NCBI RefSeq assembly: GCF_021532615.1 | Contig: NZ_JAKGAQ010000007.1 | Span: 1-35,853, forward strand | Source: Octadecabacter dasysiphoniae | GTDB lineage: Bacteria; Pseudomonadota; Alphaproteobacteria; Rhodobacterales; Rhodobacteraceae | Direction of reading: 5' to 3' | DNA length: 35,853 nucleotides | In this document: positions 20,324 to 28,049 of the stretch, piece by piece | Position numbering within the stretch: the stretch's first letter is position 1 | Layout of the letters: each line of letters starts with the position of its first letter | The notes under the pieces: model-generated | What the model was told of the DNA's origin: nothing | The model's input: the letters and a program-made list of their open reading frames with translations, nothing else | The model's database searches: none | Position numbers and translations under genes: made by a program

Positions 20324-20353
20324 ATAAAGTGTTCGAATTACAAAATCTGTCAA
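20324..20353 (-). promoter_or_regulatory. Candidate promoter of the dehydrogenase-BKACE operon
   Basis: On the minus strand there is a perfect -35 box TTGACA (20348-20353). The best -10 at 18 nt spacing is CTTTAT (20324-20329), which is weak. The shared AT-rich motif at 20361-20381 sits 7 nt upstream of the -35, a position compatible with activation, or with repression by overlap. Confidence 0.45.
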
Positions 20354-20360
20354 TCGTTTG

Positions 20361-20381
20361 GAAAAATAACTAATGTTTTTC
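20361..20381 (-). promoter_or_regulatory. Candidate RpiR operator, site 1
   Basis: A 21-bp element with GAAAAA/TTTTTC arms around a 9-nt centre. Read on the minus strand it begins GAAAAACATTAGTT. The 13-base core AAAAACATTAGTT recurs exactly at 21288-21300 before the transporter genes. It lies between the divergent dehydrogenase operon and the RpiR gene. Confidence 0.6.
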
Positions 20382-20410
20382 TAAATGCGGCGCGAAAATG
20401 AGTGATTCGA

Positions 20411-21298
20411 ATGGACCCGACCCTAAAAGCTAAAACAATATCAACGCTTAAGACGGAACTGCCGAACCTTTCGCCGCGTCTTCGGGTGGTTGCGAAGTAC
20501 ATCGTGGACCACGCCGCGGACTTCGGGTTGGACCCCATTCGCCAGACGGCGAAGAAGTGCGGCGTGTCTACATATACCCTCGTGCGGATGGCGAAGGTTC
20601 TTGGATTCGCGGGCTTTGATGAGCTGCGCGAACCGTTCCGCCATGCCCTGGTTTTTTCCAGCGACATGGTGGACCGTCCGGGCTGGATTGAGGACCTGCG
20701 CAACAGTGGTGAATCCGGTCAAGTGCAGGCCGAAGCGGCGGCCAATACCATCGCCGTTGTGCGCAGTTCGCTTTTGCGCCAATCCCCCGACCAAATGGCG
20801 CGGGTGGTGGGCATGATGCTGGGGGCACGCAATGTGTACCTGACGGCGGTTCGTGCCAGTTACGGCATTGCCTATTATTTCCACTATGTTGGCCGTATGG
20901 CCCTGCCTTCACTGCAATTAATCCCCCGCCACATGAGCAGCGCGATTGACGAATTGAACCAAGCCGGGCCGGATGACGTGCTGATCGCGATCACGTTTAC
21001 CCCCTATTCGCGCGAAACAATCGAGGCGTGTAAATTTGCGCAAAAGCGCGGAGTGAAGCTGATTATGGTGACCGACAGCGATGTGATTTCCACCGAATTC
21101 CAGCCAGACGAAATCCTTGTGACGTCCGTCGTGTCGACCCATCATTTTGGATGTTATGCGGGGCCAACAGCGGTCATTGAAAACCTGCTGGCTTTGCTGG
21201 TTCAGGTGGGCGGACAAGAGGCCAAAACGCGCATCAAAACCTACGAAGATATCCGACTTGAAAACAACGCCTACTGGGGTGCGCGAAAAAAACATTAG
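20411..21298 (+). CDS. RpiR-family transcriptional regulator (HTH + SIS domains)
   Basis: Probable local regulator of the catabolic and uptake genes on both sides. The product has an N-terminal HTH_6 domain (about residues 15-80, with the helix-turn-helix in IRQTAKKCGVSTYTLVRMAKVLGFAGFDELREPF) and a C-terminal SIS domain (about 125-260; DDVLIAITFTPYSRETIEACKFAQKRGVKLIMVTDS) of the kind that senses phosphosugars or other small metabolites. An in-frame GTG at 20402 would add three residues; neither start has a strong ribosome site, so ATG 20411 is preferred. It is divergent from the dehydrogenase operon and 118 nt upstream of the TAXI gene. Its last codons overlap the second copy of the shared motif, so the operator is partly coding. 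Confidence 0.92.
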   Translation: MDPTLKAKTISTLKTELPNLSPRLRVVAKYIVDHAADFGLDPIRQTAKKCGVSTYTLVRMAKVLGFAGFDELREPFRHALVFSSDMVDRPGWIEDLRNSGESGQVQAEAAANTIAVVRSSLLRQSPDQMARVVGMMLGARNVYLTAVRASYGIAYYFHYVGRMALPSLQLIPRHMSSAIDELNQAGPDDVLIAITFTPYSRETIEACKFAQKRGVKLIMVTDSDVISTEFQPDEILVTSVVSTHHFGCYAGPTAVIENLLALLVQVGGQEAKTRIKTYEDIRLENNAYWGARKKH

Positions 21299-21303
21299 TT
21301 TTC
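21285..21303 (+). promoter_or_regulatory. Candidate RpiR operator, site 2
   Basis: GAAAAAAACATTAGTTTTC, an AT-rich imperfect inverted repeat spanning the rpiR stop codon. It contains the same 13-base core (AAAAACATTAGTT, 21288-21300) as the site before the dehydrogenase operon, in the same orientation relative to the downstream structural gene. A possible promoter, TTGCGC-17-GATTAA (21317-21345), follows. Confidence 0.55.
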
Positions 21304-21416
21304 AGGTGACAACAAATTGCGCATTGGTGACGCTGCACTGATTAAGCGCGTGTTTGCGCGTTGTGTAATTCACGCACCAAAAAGGCGGCGTGGCACAAAG
21401 GTCAGGGAGACTATAA

Positions 21417-22391
21417 ATGACAATCAAACAAACATTCTTGGGTGCGGTGACGGTCGCGGCATTCGGATTTGCGGGCGCTGCGTCCGCGCAAGATCAGCAA
21501 TTCATCACGATCGGTACGGGTGGCGTCACGGGCGTTTACTATCCGACGGGTGGTGCGATTTGCCGTTTGGTCAACATCAACCGTTCTGAGCACGGCATTC
21601 GCTGTTCCGTCGAATCCACCGGCGGGTCTGTCTACAACACACGTACCATCCGTCAGGGCGAGCTTGATTTCGGTATCGTTCAGTCCGACGTGCAAGCGGC
21701 TGGCCTGAACGGCACAGGCGCGTTTGAGGCTGATGGCGCCTATGAAGGCCTGCGCGCGCTGTTTTCTGTGCACCCTGAGCCGATGCACCTGATGGTGCGT
21801 GCAGACAGCGGCATTGAAACCGTAGAAGACCTGCGCGGCATGAAAGTGAACATCGCCAACCCCGGTTCCGGTACACGTGTTTTGGCCGAAACTGTGCTGC
21901 GGTACTACGGCGTTTCGCCTGACGAATTCGCTGTCGCAGCCGAGCTGAAATCATCCGAGCAGTCTGCTGCGCTGTGTGACGGCAACATCGACGCGACGAT
22001 CTGGGCCGCTGGTCTGCCCAACGGATCCAGCCAAGAAGCAACGTCCACGTGTGATGTGAACATCATCGCGCTTGAAGGGCCTGCCATCGACACGCTGCTG
22101 GCTGAAAACACAGCCTATGCCGCTGCGACGATCCCCGGTGGCATGTATCCGGGCAACGAAGACGATATCGCAAGCTGGGGCCCGAAGGCGACGTTCGTGA
22201 CGTCTGCTGATACGCCTGATGATGTGGTCTATGCGGTTGTGTCCGGTGTCTTTGACAACTTTGACGACTTCAAGCGTTTGCACCCTGCATTTGCGCGTCT
22301 GTCACAGGACGAGATGATCACAGACGGTCTGACGGCTGAACTGCACCCGGGTGCGGCGCAGTATTACCGTGAGCAAGGCTGGATGGAGTAA
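21417..22391 (+). CDS. TAXI-family TRAP transporter solute-binding protein
   Basis: Periplasmic receptor that captures the substrate and delivers it to the TRAP permease encoded next. The 324-residue protein has a signal peptide ending GFAGAASA (cleavage after about residue 24). The TAXI-family opening TIGTGGVTGVYYPTGGAICRLVN follows, then the family's typical TGGSVYNTRTIRQGELDFGIVQSD and LRGMKVNIANPGSGTR segments. The start follows GGGAGA at a normal distance. TAXI receptors are known to bind amino acids and dicarboxylates; the ligand here is not determined, but the neighbouring demethylase and aminotransferase suggest an amino compound. It is probably controlled through the motif at 21285-21303. 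Confidence 0.95.
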   Translation: MTIKQTFLGAVTVAAFGFAGAASAQDQQFITIGTGGVTGVYYPTGGAICRLVNINRSEHGIRCSVESTGGSVYNTRTIRQGELDFGIVQSDVQAAGLNGTGAFEADGAYEGLRALFSVHPEPMHLMVRADSGIETVEDLRGMKVNIANPGSGTRVLAETVLRYYGVSPDEFAVAAELKSSEQSAALCDGNIDATIWAAGLPNGSSQEATSTCDVNIIALEGPAIDTLLAENTAYAAATIPGGMYPGNEDDIASWGPKATFVTSADTPDDVVYAVVSGVFDNFDDFKRLHPAFARLSQDEMITDGLTAELHPGAAQYYREQGWME

Positions 22392-22438
22392 TCCATTGAT
22401 CGCGGGCGCCTTGCGCGCACTGCATCACTAAAACACGG

Positions 22439-22466
22439 GCCGTCCCCGCAGAGATGCGGGGGCGGC
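22439..22466 (+). promoter_or_regulatory. Strong hairpin with GAGA tetraloop between receptor and permease genes
   Basis: A 12-bp stem (22439-22450 with 22455-22466, one G-U pair) is closed by a GNRA-type GAGA loop and followed by only three T residues. It is more likely a partial terminator or a 3'-end stabiliser than a full stop. It would favour more binding protein than permease from one transcript. Confidence 0.6.
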
Positions 22467-22517
22467 TTTGGCGCATTGTTGGATCAACCGCAGCGCCGAA
22501 CGCCAAGGGGGACGACC

Positions 22518-25157
22518 ATGTCAGACAGAACAGCCGACAACAGTGTCAATGTCGATGATATCATAGCCGACAGCGACACAGGAGGCCGCGCACCCAAAGG
22601 TGCATTTTCCCGCCGTCTTCTTTGGATTGTCCCGCTGATCTGGGCCATCTTCCAACTTTGGATCGCGTCGCCGTTGCGGTTTGATGTGGTCCTTCTTTGG
22701 AACAACAGTTTCTTTGGTGATATCTATAAATTGGTCATCCTGAATGACACGCAGACCCGCGCGATCCATTTATCGTTCGCGGTGTTTCTTGCCTATATCG
22801 CCTTTCCGACATTCAAATCATCGCCGCGCCATCACATCCCCATTCAGGACTGGGCGTTGGGCCTGCTGGCGGCCGCGACGTCCGGTTATATCTGGTACGC
22901 CTATGCAGGCATTGCCGCGCGCACCGGCGCGCCGTCACAGCTGGACGTAGTCGTTGCAGTTATCGGTATCTTGCTGCTGATGGAGGCCGCGCGCCGGTCT
23001 TTGGGCATTCCGTTGATGGCCGTCGCGCTGTTCTTTTTGTCCTACGTGTTCTTTGGAAGCTGGGATGGCCTACCCGATATGATCCGCTGGCAAGGCGCCA
23101 GCATGAACAAAGCCATGAGCCACATGTGGCTGACCACCGAGGGCGTTTTCGGTGTGGCTATCGGGGTGTCATCGTCGTTTGTGTTTTTGTTCGTGTTGTT
23201 CGGGTCGTTGTTGAACCAAGCAGGCGCGGGCAACTATTTCCTCAAACTCGCGTTTGCCGCCCTTGGGCATTTGCGCGGTGGCCCTGCCAAGGCGGCGGTG
23301 ATTGCATCCGCTGCGACGGGCCTGATTTCAGGATCATCCATCGCCAATGTTGTGACAACCGGCACATTCACCATTCCGCTGATGAAGCGCGTTGGTTTTC
23401 CGGCAACCAAGGCGGGCGCGATTGAGGTGTCATCGTCGATCAACGGGGTTTTGACGCCACCCGTCATGGGCGCTGTGGCGTTCTTGATGACCGAATATGT
23501 GGGCGTGTCTTACGTTGAGGTCGTGCGCACGGCGATTGTGCCAGCGGCGATTTCCTACATCGCGCTGGTGTATATCGTTCACCTTGAGGCGCTGAAAATG
23601 GGCATGACGGGCACCAGCCGCATGAACCCCGTGAAATTCATGCTGGGCGCAGTGTTCATCATTGCGATTTCCATCGTGATCGCGGGCGGGTCGTTGATGA
23701 TTGCCAGCTATGTTGTTGGCTTTCTTGGATCCGCGCTTGGTGCGCTGTCGTTCTGGGTGATTTTGCTGATGATGGGTGTGGGGTACGTTGCGGCTGTGCG
23801 GTTTGCCGCCATGGGGCCGGACCTTGAGGTAAGCATTGAATCAATGCAGAGCCTGCCGCCCGTGCGTGAAATTCTGAAAACGGGTTTGCATTACCTGATG
23901 CCGATTTTCCTGCTGATGTATTTGCTGATGATTGAACGCAAATCGCCGGGATTGTCTGCCTTCTGGTCGAGCATTTTCATGCTGGTGATCCTTGCCACGC
24001 AGAACCCGTTGAAATCCTTTTTCCGGGGTCAAAGCGATATTGGTGCGCAGTTCAAGGCGGGGTTTGCCGACATCGCTGAGGGTATGATTGCAGGATCGCG
24101 CAACATGATCGGCCTTGCCGCCGCGATGGGTGTTGCGGGTATCATTGTAGGTGCTGTGACGTTGACGGGTATTGGTCAGGTGATGGCCGAATTCGTTGAA
24201 TATCTGTCTGGCGGGAACCTGCTGGCGATGTTGTTCTTCGTCGCCGTGATTTCGATCATCCTTGGTATGGGCCTGCCGACGACGGCCAATTACATCGTGG
24301 TGAGTTCGCTGATGGCAGGCGTGGTCGTTGAACTGGGCGCGCAGAACGGGCTGATTGTGCCGCTGATCGCGGTGCACATGTTCGTGTTCTACTTCGGGAT
24401 CATGGCGGACGTGACGCCCCCTGTGGGTCTGGCGAGTTTTGCCGCGGCCGCCATTTCAAAGGGTGATCCGCTGAAGACCGGATTTCAGGCGTTCTTCTAT
24501 TCGATCCGCACCGCGTTGTTGCCGTTCCTGTTCATCTTCAACACCGATTTGTTGTTGATCGATGTCGGGCCGTATCAGGCGATATTCGTGTTCTTGGTCG
24601 CGATGGTGGCGATGTTATTGTTTGCCGCCGGCACGATGAATTACTTTATGGTCAAATCGCGATTGTGGGAAAGTGCGGCGTTGCTGTTGATCGCGTTCAC
24701 GCTGTTCCAACCGGGGTATTTCCTCAACAAGATCGCGCCGGAATTTGAACAGCGCGCGGGGTCTGAATTGTTCACGATGGCCGAGGCCGCCGCGAGCGGT
24801 GACACATTGCGCGTTCGCATGGTCGGTGAGGACCTGAGCGGGGAGCCTGTCGATGCGCGCTTCTTGTTGCCTGTGGGCGATGCGGGGGCGGATGGCGCGA
24901 CGCGACTGGACCAGAACGCAGGGGTCAGTTTCCGCGAAGAAGACGGGAAAATCCTTGTCGATTTCATGCAGTTTGGCGGACCTGCCGAACAGCTTGGCAT
25001 CGATTTTGATTGGGAGGTCGTCGAATTGGAAGTGCCCGCAGACCGCATGCCCAAGGAACTGTTCTACATTCCGGCGCTGTTGCTGTTGTTGGTCGTGTAC
25101 CTTTTGCAGATGCGCCGCAAAGAACCTGAACCAGAACTAGAAGAGGTTACGGCCTGA
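22518..25157 (+). CDS. TRAP transporter fused permease (DctQM-type 4TM/12TM)
   Basis: Inner-membrane permease of a TAXI-TRAP system, driven by an ion gradient. The 879-residue product fuses the small and large membrane subunits. Several hydrophobic helices (about residues 30-180) come first, then the conserved large-subunit body with ATGLISGSSIANVVTTGTFTIPLMKRVGF, IILGMGLPTTANYIVVSSLMAG and FGIMADVTPPVGLASFAAAAISKGDP. A C-terminal DUF3394-like soluble region (about 720-850) is followed by one more hydrophobic helix. ATG 22518 follows GGGGGACG; a TTG at 22476 is in frame but lies 10 nt beyond the hairpin. The stop overlaps the start of the Usp gene (TGATG), so they are coupled. Confidence 0.95.
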   Translation: MSDRTADNSVNVDDIIADSDTGGRAPKGAFSRRLLWIVPLIWAIFQLWIASPLRFDVVLLWNNSFFGDIYKLVILNDTQTRAIHLSFAVFLAYIAFPTFKSSPRHHIPIQDWALGLLAAATSGYIWYAYAGIAARTGAPSQLDVVVAVIGILLLMEAARRSLGIPLMAVALFFLSYVFFGSWDGLPDMIRWQGASMNKAMSHMWLTTEGVFGVAIGVSSSFVFLFVLFGSLLNQAGAGNYFLKLAFAALGHLRGGPAKAAVIASAATGLISGSSIANVVTTGTFTIPLMKRVGFPATKAGAIEVSSSINGVLTPPVMGAVAFLMTEYVGVSYVEVVRTAIVPAAISYIALVYIVHLEALKMGMTGTSRMNPVKFMLGAVFIIAISIVIAGGSLMIASYVVGFLGSALGALSFWVILLMMGVGYVAAVRFAAMGPDLEVSIESMQSLPPVREILKTGLHYLMPIFLLMYLLMIERKSPGLSAFWSSIFMLVILATQNPLKSFFRGQSDIGAQFKAGFADIAEGMIAGSRNMIGLAAAMGVAGIIVGAVTLTGIGQVMAEFVEYLSGGNLLAMLFFVAVISIILGMGLPTTANYIVVSSLMAGVVVELGAQNGLIVPLIAVHMFVFYFGIMADVTPPVGLASFAAAAISKGDPLKTGFQAFFYSIRTALLPFLFIFNTDLLLIDVGPYQAIFVFLVAMVAMLLFAAGTMNYFMVKSRLWESAALLLIAFTLFQPGYFLNKIAPEFEQRAGSELFTMAEAAASGDTLRVRMVGEDLSGEPVDARFLLPVGDAGADGATRLDQNAGVSFREEDGKILVDFMQFGGPAEQLGIDFDWEVVELEVPADRMPKELFYIPALLLLLVVYLLQMRRKEPEPELEEVTA

Positions 25158-25582
25158 TGAAACGTATTCTGTGTGCAATCGATCTGTCCCATGAGGACGA
25201 AGCCAAAAAGATCATCGCGGAGGCCGAAAAGCTGGCGGGGCTTTATCAGGCATCGCTCAGCGTGATGACTGTCCTGCCTGACTACGGATCATCCTGGGTC
25301 GGGTCGTTTTTCAAGGAAGGCACGTTGAAGAAAGCGACAGAGGCCGCGATGGGTGCTCTTTATGATGTGGCGGGCAGTGCGACGGCGCAGGGTGACCCTA
25401 TCCAGCACATCGTTGAGGTCGGGGTGACCTACGAAGAAATCCTGGCCACGGCGCAGACCGTTGCGGCGGACATGATTATCGTGGGGGCCCATAAACCGGA
25501 CCTGACAGAGCGCCTTATCGGGCCCAACGCCGCCCGTGTGGCACGCAATGCCGCTGTTTCGGTACTGGTTGTGCGGTTCTAA
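25157..25582 (+). CDS. TRAP-associated universal stress protein (UspA family, TeaD-like)
   Basis: A 141-residue cytosolic UspA-fold protein: MKRILCAIDLS at the N-terminus and a C-terminal nucleotide-binding stretch VGAHKPDLTERLIGPNAARVARNAAVSVLVV. In place of the standard G-2x-G-9x-G(S/T) pattern it has the GPNA form also seen in TeaD, the ATP-binding Usp that modulates the ectoine TRAP transporter TeaABC. It overlaps the permease stop by one base, so a regulatory role on this transporter is likely. A bidirectional terminator follows. Confidence 0.9.
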   Translation: MKRILCAIDLSHEDEAKKIIAEAEKLAGLYQASLSVMTVLPDYGSSWVGSFFKEGTLKKATEAAMGALYDVAGSATAQGDPIQHIVEVGVTYEEILATAQTVAADMIIVGAHKPDLTERLIGPNAARVARNAAVSVLVVRF

Positions 25583-25636
25583 CAGCTGTGTTCGGTTGTG
25601 GCGCGTTTCATCAACGTGATGACATCGCGGCAAACA

Positions 25637-25666
25637 AAAACGGCGGCCCCGAGGGACCGCCGTTTT
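25637..25666. terminator. Bidirectional terminator between the Usp gene and rplL
   Basis: AAAACGGCGG (25637-25646) pairs with CCGCCGTTTT (25657-25666) around an inner CCC/GGG. A/T runs on both sides make it work in both directions. It ends the transporter operon from the left and rplJL from the right, so rpoBC is not read from the ribosomal promoters. Confidence 0.88.
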
Positions 25667-25689
25667 CGTAGTCAAAAGATAAACGAGGC

Positions 25690-26061
25690 TTAGCCCAGTT
25701 CGACTTCTGCGCCAGCTGCTTCCAGCTTGGCTTTTACGTCTTCGGCTTCGGCTTTGTCGACGCCTTCTTTGATCTTGCCACCGGCTTCGACCAGGTCTTT
25801 GGCTTCTTTCAGGCCAAGACCTGTGATGCCGCGGACTTCTTTGATGACGTTGATTTTGGATGCGCCAGCGTTCTTGAGAACGACGTCGAATTCTGTCTTC
25901 TCTTCTTCTGCTGCGCCAGCGTCGCCGCCGCCAGCCATCATAACAGCGCCACCGGCTGCTGGTTCGATGCCGTACTCATCCTTGAGGATGGTTTTCAGTT
26001 CTTGTGCTTCGAGCAGTGTCAAACCGACAATGTCTTCAGCCATTTTTTTCAGATCAGCCAT
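25690..26061 (-). CDS. rplL: 50S ribosomal protein L7/L12
   Basis: Acidic stalk protein that recruits translation GTPases, present in multiple copies on L10. The 123-residue product has the N-terminal dimerisation domain ([32 protein letters not shown]), an Ala/Gly-rich hinge ([17 protein letters not shown]) and the conserved C-terminal domain ([38 protein letters not shown]). ATG 26061 is the standard MADLKK start; an ATG at 26073 is less likely. It follows rplJ by 69 nt in the same transcript. Normally rpoB comes next, but here a terminator and convergent operon intervene. Confidence 0.97.
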   Translation of the reverse strand: MADLKKMAEDIVGLTLLEAQELKTILKDEYGIEPAAGGAVMMAGGGDAGAAEEEKTEFDVVLKNAGASKINVIKEVRGITGLGLKEAKDLVEAGGKIKEGVDKAEAEDVKAKLEAAGAEVELG

Positions 26062-26130
26062 TTGCTTTTCCATTTCTAAGTTTGTGTTCCAACGACAGGG
26101 GCAGTCCCTACGTCGGCCATTCAAGTTGCT

Positions 26131-26643
26131 TTAAGCAGCCTTCTCTTCGATGGTCGAAAGAACGCTAGCGATGTTAGAAGCAGGCGCGCCAATTGCGCCG
26201 GCGATGTTGGAGGCAGGTGCACCGATGCAGCCAGCGATGGAAGCAATAAGCTCCTCACGGCTAGGCATTTCGGACACTGCTTTAACACCAGCGACGTCAA
26301 GTGCCGTCTCACCCATAGCGCCACCGAGGATAACGAGCTTTTCGTTATCTTTGGCGAAACCCTGAGCAACCTTGGCCGCAGCCACAGGATCCTCAGAAAA
26401 GGTCAGAACGGTCATGCCTGTCAGGTGATCAGCGATGCTTGCGCATGGCTTACCTTCGAGGGCAATTTTAGCGAGCTTGTTTTTGGCAACGCGTACAGAT
26501 GCATCGGCCTCACGTGCACGGGCACGCAGGTCTTGCATCTCAGCAACTGTCAGGCCTTCGTAGTGGGCAACCACAACGACGCCAGAGCTTTCAAAGATTT
26601 GGCCGAGGTTTTCGACCAATTGTTCTTTTTGTGCTCTATCCAC
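26131..26643 (-). CDS. rplJ: 50S ribosomal protein L10
   Basis: Scaffold of the ribosomal stalk: it binds 23S rRNA and L7/L12 dimers and, as the L10-L12 complex, represses its own mRNA. The 170-residue protein starts with GTG ([37 protein letters not shown]), preceded by TTGGAG at 7 nt. The C-terminal L12-binding helix region contains a repeated GAPASNIA unit. The untranslated leader upstream has the expected L10 regulatory fold. Confidence 0.97.
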   Translation of the reverse strand: MDRAQKEQLVENLGQIFESSGVVVVAHYEGLTVAEMQDLRARAREADASVRVAKNKLAKIALEGKPCASIADHLTGMTVLTFSEDPVAAAKVAQGFAKDNEKLVILGGAMGETALDVAGVKAVSEMPSREELIASIAGCIGAPASNIAGAIGAPASNIASVLSTIEEKAA

Positions 26644-26670
26644 AGTTTCACTCCAAATATGGGGCTTGGG

Positions 26671-26825
26671 AAGAATTCCGGCCCCGGCTCAAGTTTGCTT
26701 GGCCTTTGCGGGCCAAACGTAGAAGTCCTCGATGTACGGGGTTGAGCCGGTCAGAGTGGAACCCGTAGAGAGCGCCAATAAATCTCGGTCTTTCCCGCCT
26801 CAGGCAGGATTTATGAACCGAAGTT
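26671..26825 (-). promoter_or_regulatory. L10 (rplJ) mRNA leader, autoregulatory
   Basis: The untranslated region before rplJ holds a long-range 9-bp helix, CCGGCTCAA/TTGAGCCGG (26684-26692 with 26742-26750). It encloses an inner hairpin formed by the GTTTGGCC and GGCCAAGCAAAC arms (about 26693-26718). This arrangement fits the L10-L12 binding leader known before rplJ in many bacteria. The outer limits are approximate. Confidence 0.7.
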
Positions 26826-26889
26826 CACCCACCGTCTCGGACGAATGCACAAAGGCGCGCGACGAATCCCGCAGCTGTGTACGACGGGT

Positions 26890-26918
26890 GATGTAGCCGC
26901 GTCACGGCCTTTTGCCAA
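26890..26918 (-). promoter_or_regulatory. Probable promoter of rplJL
   Basis: On the minus strand, TTGGCA (26913-26918) and TACATC (26890-26895) are 17 nt apart, placing transcription start just upstream of the L10 leader. A local promoter is required because the gene upstream is on the other strand. Confidence 0.4.
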
Positions 26919-27005
26919 GCCCTGATACGTGGGCCATGCCGTTTTCCCCCAGCCTTCGCGTGAAAAGTTCAGAATTTGTCAAGGATTGGCAAATAACAGC
27001 GTGGC

Positions 27006-27962
27006 ATGACGGCGCCCACATCAAAACCCATCCGTGATCTGGAAGATTTCGCAGGTATTGCGTCGGACTGGTTTTGGGAAACGGATGCGGATCACCGGTT
27101 CACCTATTTTTCCCCCCGCATGGAAGAAGTCACCCATATGCGCATCAAGGACATCCTTGGTCGCAGGCGAGACCAGCAAATGACGCTTGTGGGGGACGGG
27201 CAATGTTTCAAGGACCATCTGGATGATCTGAACAACCGCCGCCCGTTCCGGAACCTTGAATACAGGGTCAGTCGGCAAATGGCCGAGGGTCACCTTTGGC
27301 TGCGTGTGTCAGGGAATCCGGTGTTTGGGCCGGACGGGGCATTTTTGGGCTATCGCGGCACCGGGCATGACGTCACCGAAGAAAAAGAATCCATCGCGCG
27401 GTTGGCGGCGATGAACGGGGCACTGGCGGCGCGCAATCATGAATTGGATGCATTGCGCCGCGAACTGGAACTGGCGGCGTTTGAAGACCCGCTGACAGGG
27501 CTGCGCAACAGGCGTGCATTTGATTCCGCCATCGCAGAGGCGCTGTCTGTACGCGAACCTTGCGTTGCGTTGCTTCATATTGATCTGGACCGGTTCAAAC
27601 AGGTCAACGACACGTTCGGGCACCCTGCTGGCGATATGGTACTGGTGACGGCCGCCGCGCGGATCAACGCGCTGTGCGGTTTTAGCAATGAGGTTTTCAG
27701 GATTGGCGGTGACGAGTTTACGCTACTGGCGACGGAGTGCTGTGATGGCAGGCAAGCCATCCAGCACGGGCAAGACATTGTCGACGCGATCGCAGAGCCG
27801 ATCATGTTTGGCGATGATCCATTGTCGATCGGGGCCAGTGTGGGGGTCGCGCTGTCTGGCGCGGTTCCGACAAGCCCGCATCGCCTGATCGCGCGGGCGG
27901 ATGTGGCGCTATATACCGCCAAAAAAGAAGGCCGCAGCTGCGTGCGCAAGGCCGTGGCGTAA
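27006..27962 (+). CDS. PAS-GGDEF diguanylate cyclase
   Basis: Probably makes cyclic di-GMP from GTP in the cytosol in response to a PAS-sensed signal. The 318 residues comprise a PAS/PAC domain (about 14-125, beginning DWFWETDADHRFTYFS and ending GYRGTGHDVTEEKE), a coiled-coil linker (about 126-157) and a GGDEF domain (DPLTGLRNRRAF 161-172; HIDLDRFKQVND 191-202; RIGGDEF 232-238). The catalytic GGDEF is intact. The usual inhibitory RxxD site is absent (GFSN occupies that place), so product inhibition may be missing. There is no transmembrane segment. It is encoded against the ribosomal genes, between rplA and rplJ, with a poor ribosome site and its own downstream terminator. Confidence 0.93.
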   Translation: MTAPTSKPIRDLEDFAGIASDWFWETDADHRFTYFSPRMEEVTHMRIKDILGRRRDQQMTLVGDGQCFKDHLDDLNNRRPFRNLEYRVSRQMAEGHLWLRVSGNPVFGPDGAFLGYRGTGHDVTEEKESIARLAAMNGALAARNHELDALRRELELAAFEDPLTGLRNRRAFDSAIAEALSVREPCVALLHIDLDRFKQVNDTFGHPAGDMVLVTAAARINALCGFSNEVFRIGGDEFTLLATECCDGRQAIQHGQDIVDAIAEPIMFGDDPLSIGASVGVALSGAVPTSPHRLIARADVALYTAKKEGRSCVRKAVA

Positions 27963-27984
27963 CCGTATCATAGGCAGAAATGGC

Positions 27985-28012
27985 AAAAGGCGCCCCGTGT
28001 GGGACGCCTTTT
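27985..28012. terminator. Bidirectional terminator between the GGDEF gene and rplA
   Basis: AAAAGGCG (27985-27992) pairs with CGCCTTTT (28005-28012), with an inner CCC/GGG extension and GTGT loop. T runs on both strands serve the convergent GGDEF gene and the rplKA unit. Confidence 0.85.
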
Positions 28013-28049
28013 GTTATCTTTGGTGAAACACCGGACTGCGATTGCGGCC

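Noticed and set aside
26131..26643. Internal GAPASNIA repeat in L10 as a possible recent duplication
   Set aside because: From general knowledge this repeat is usual in L10 of this bacterial family, so it is not a novelty of this window.
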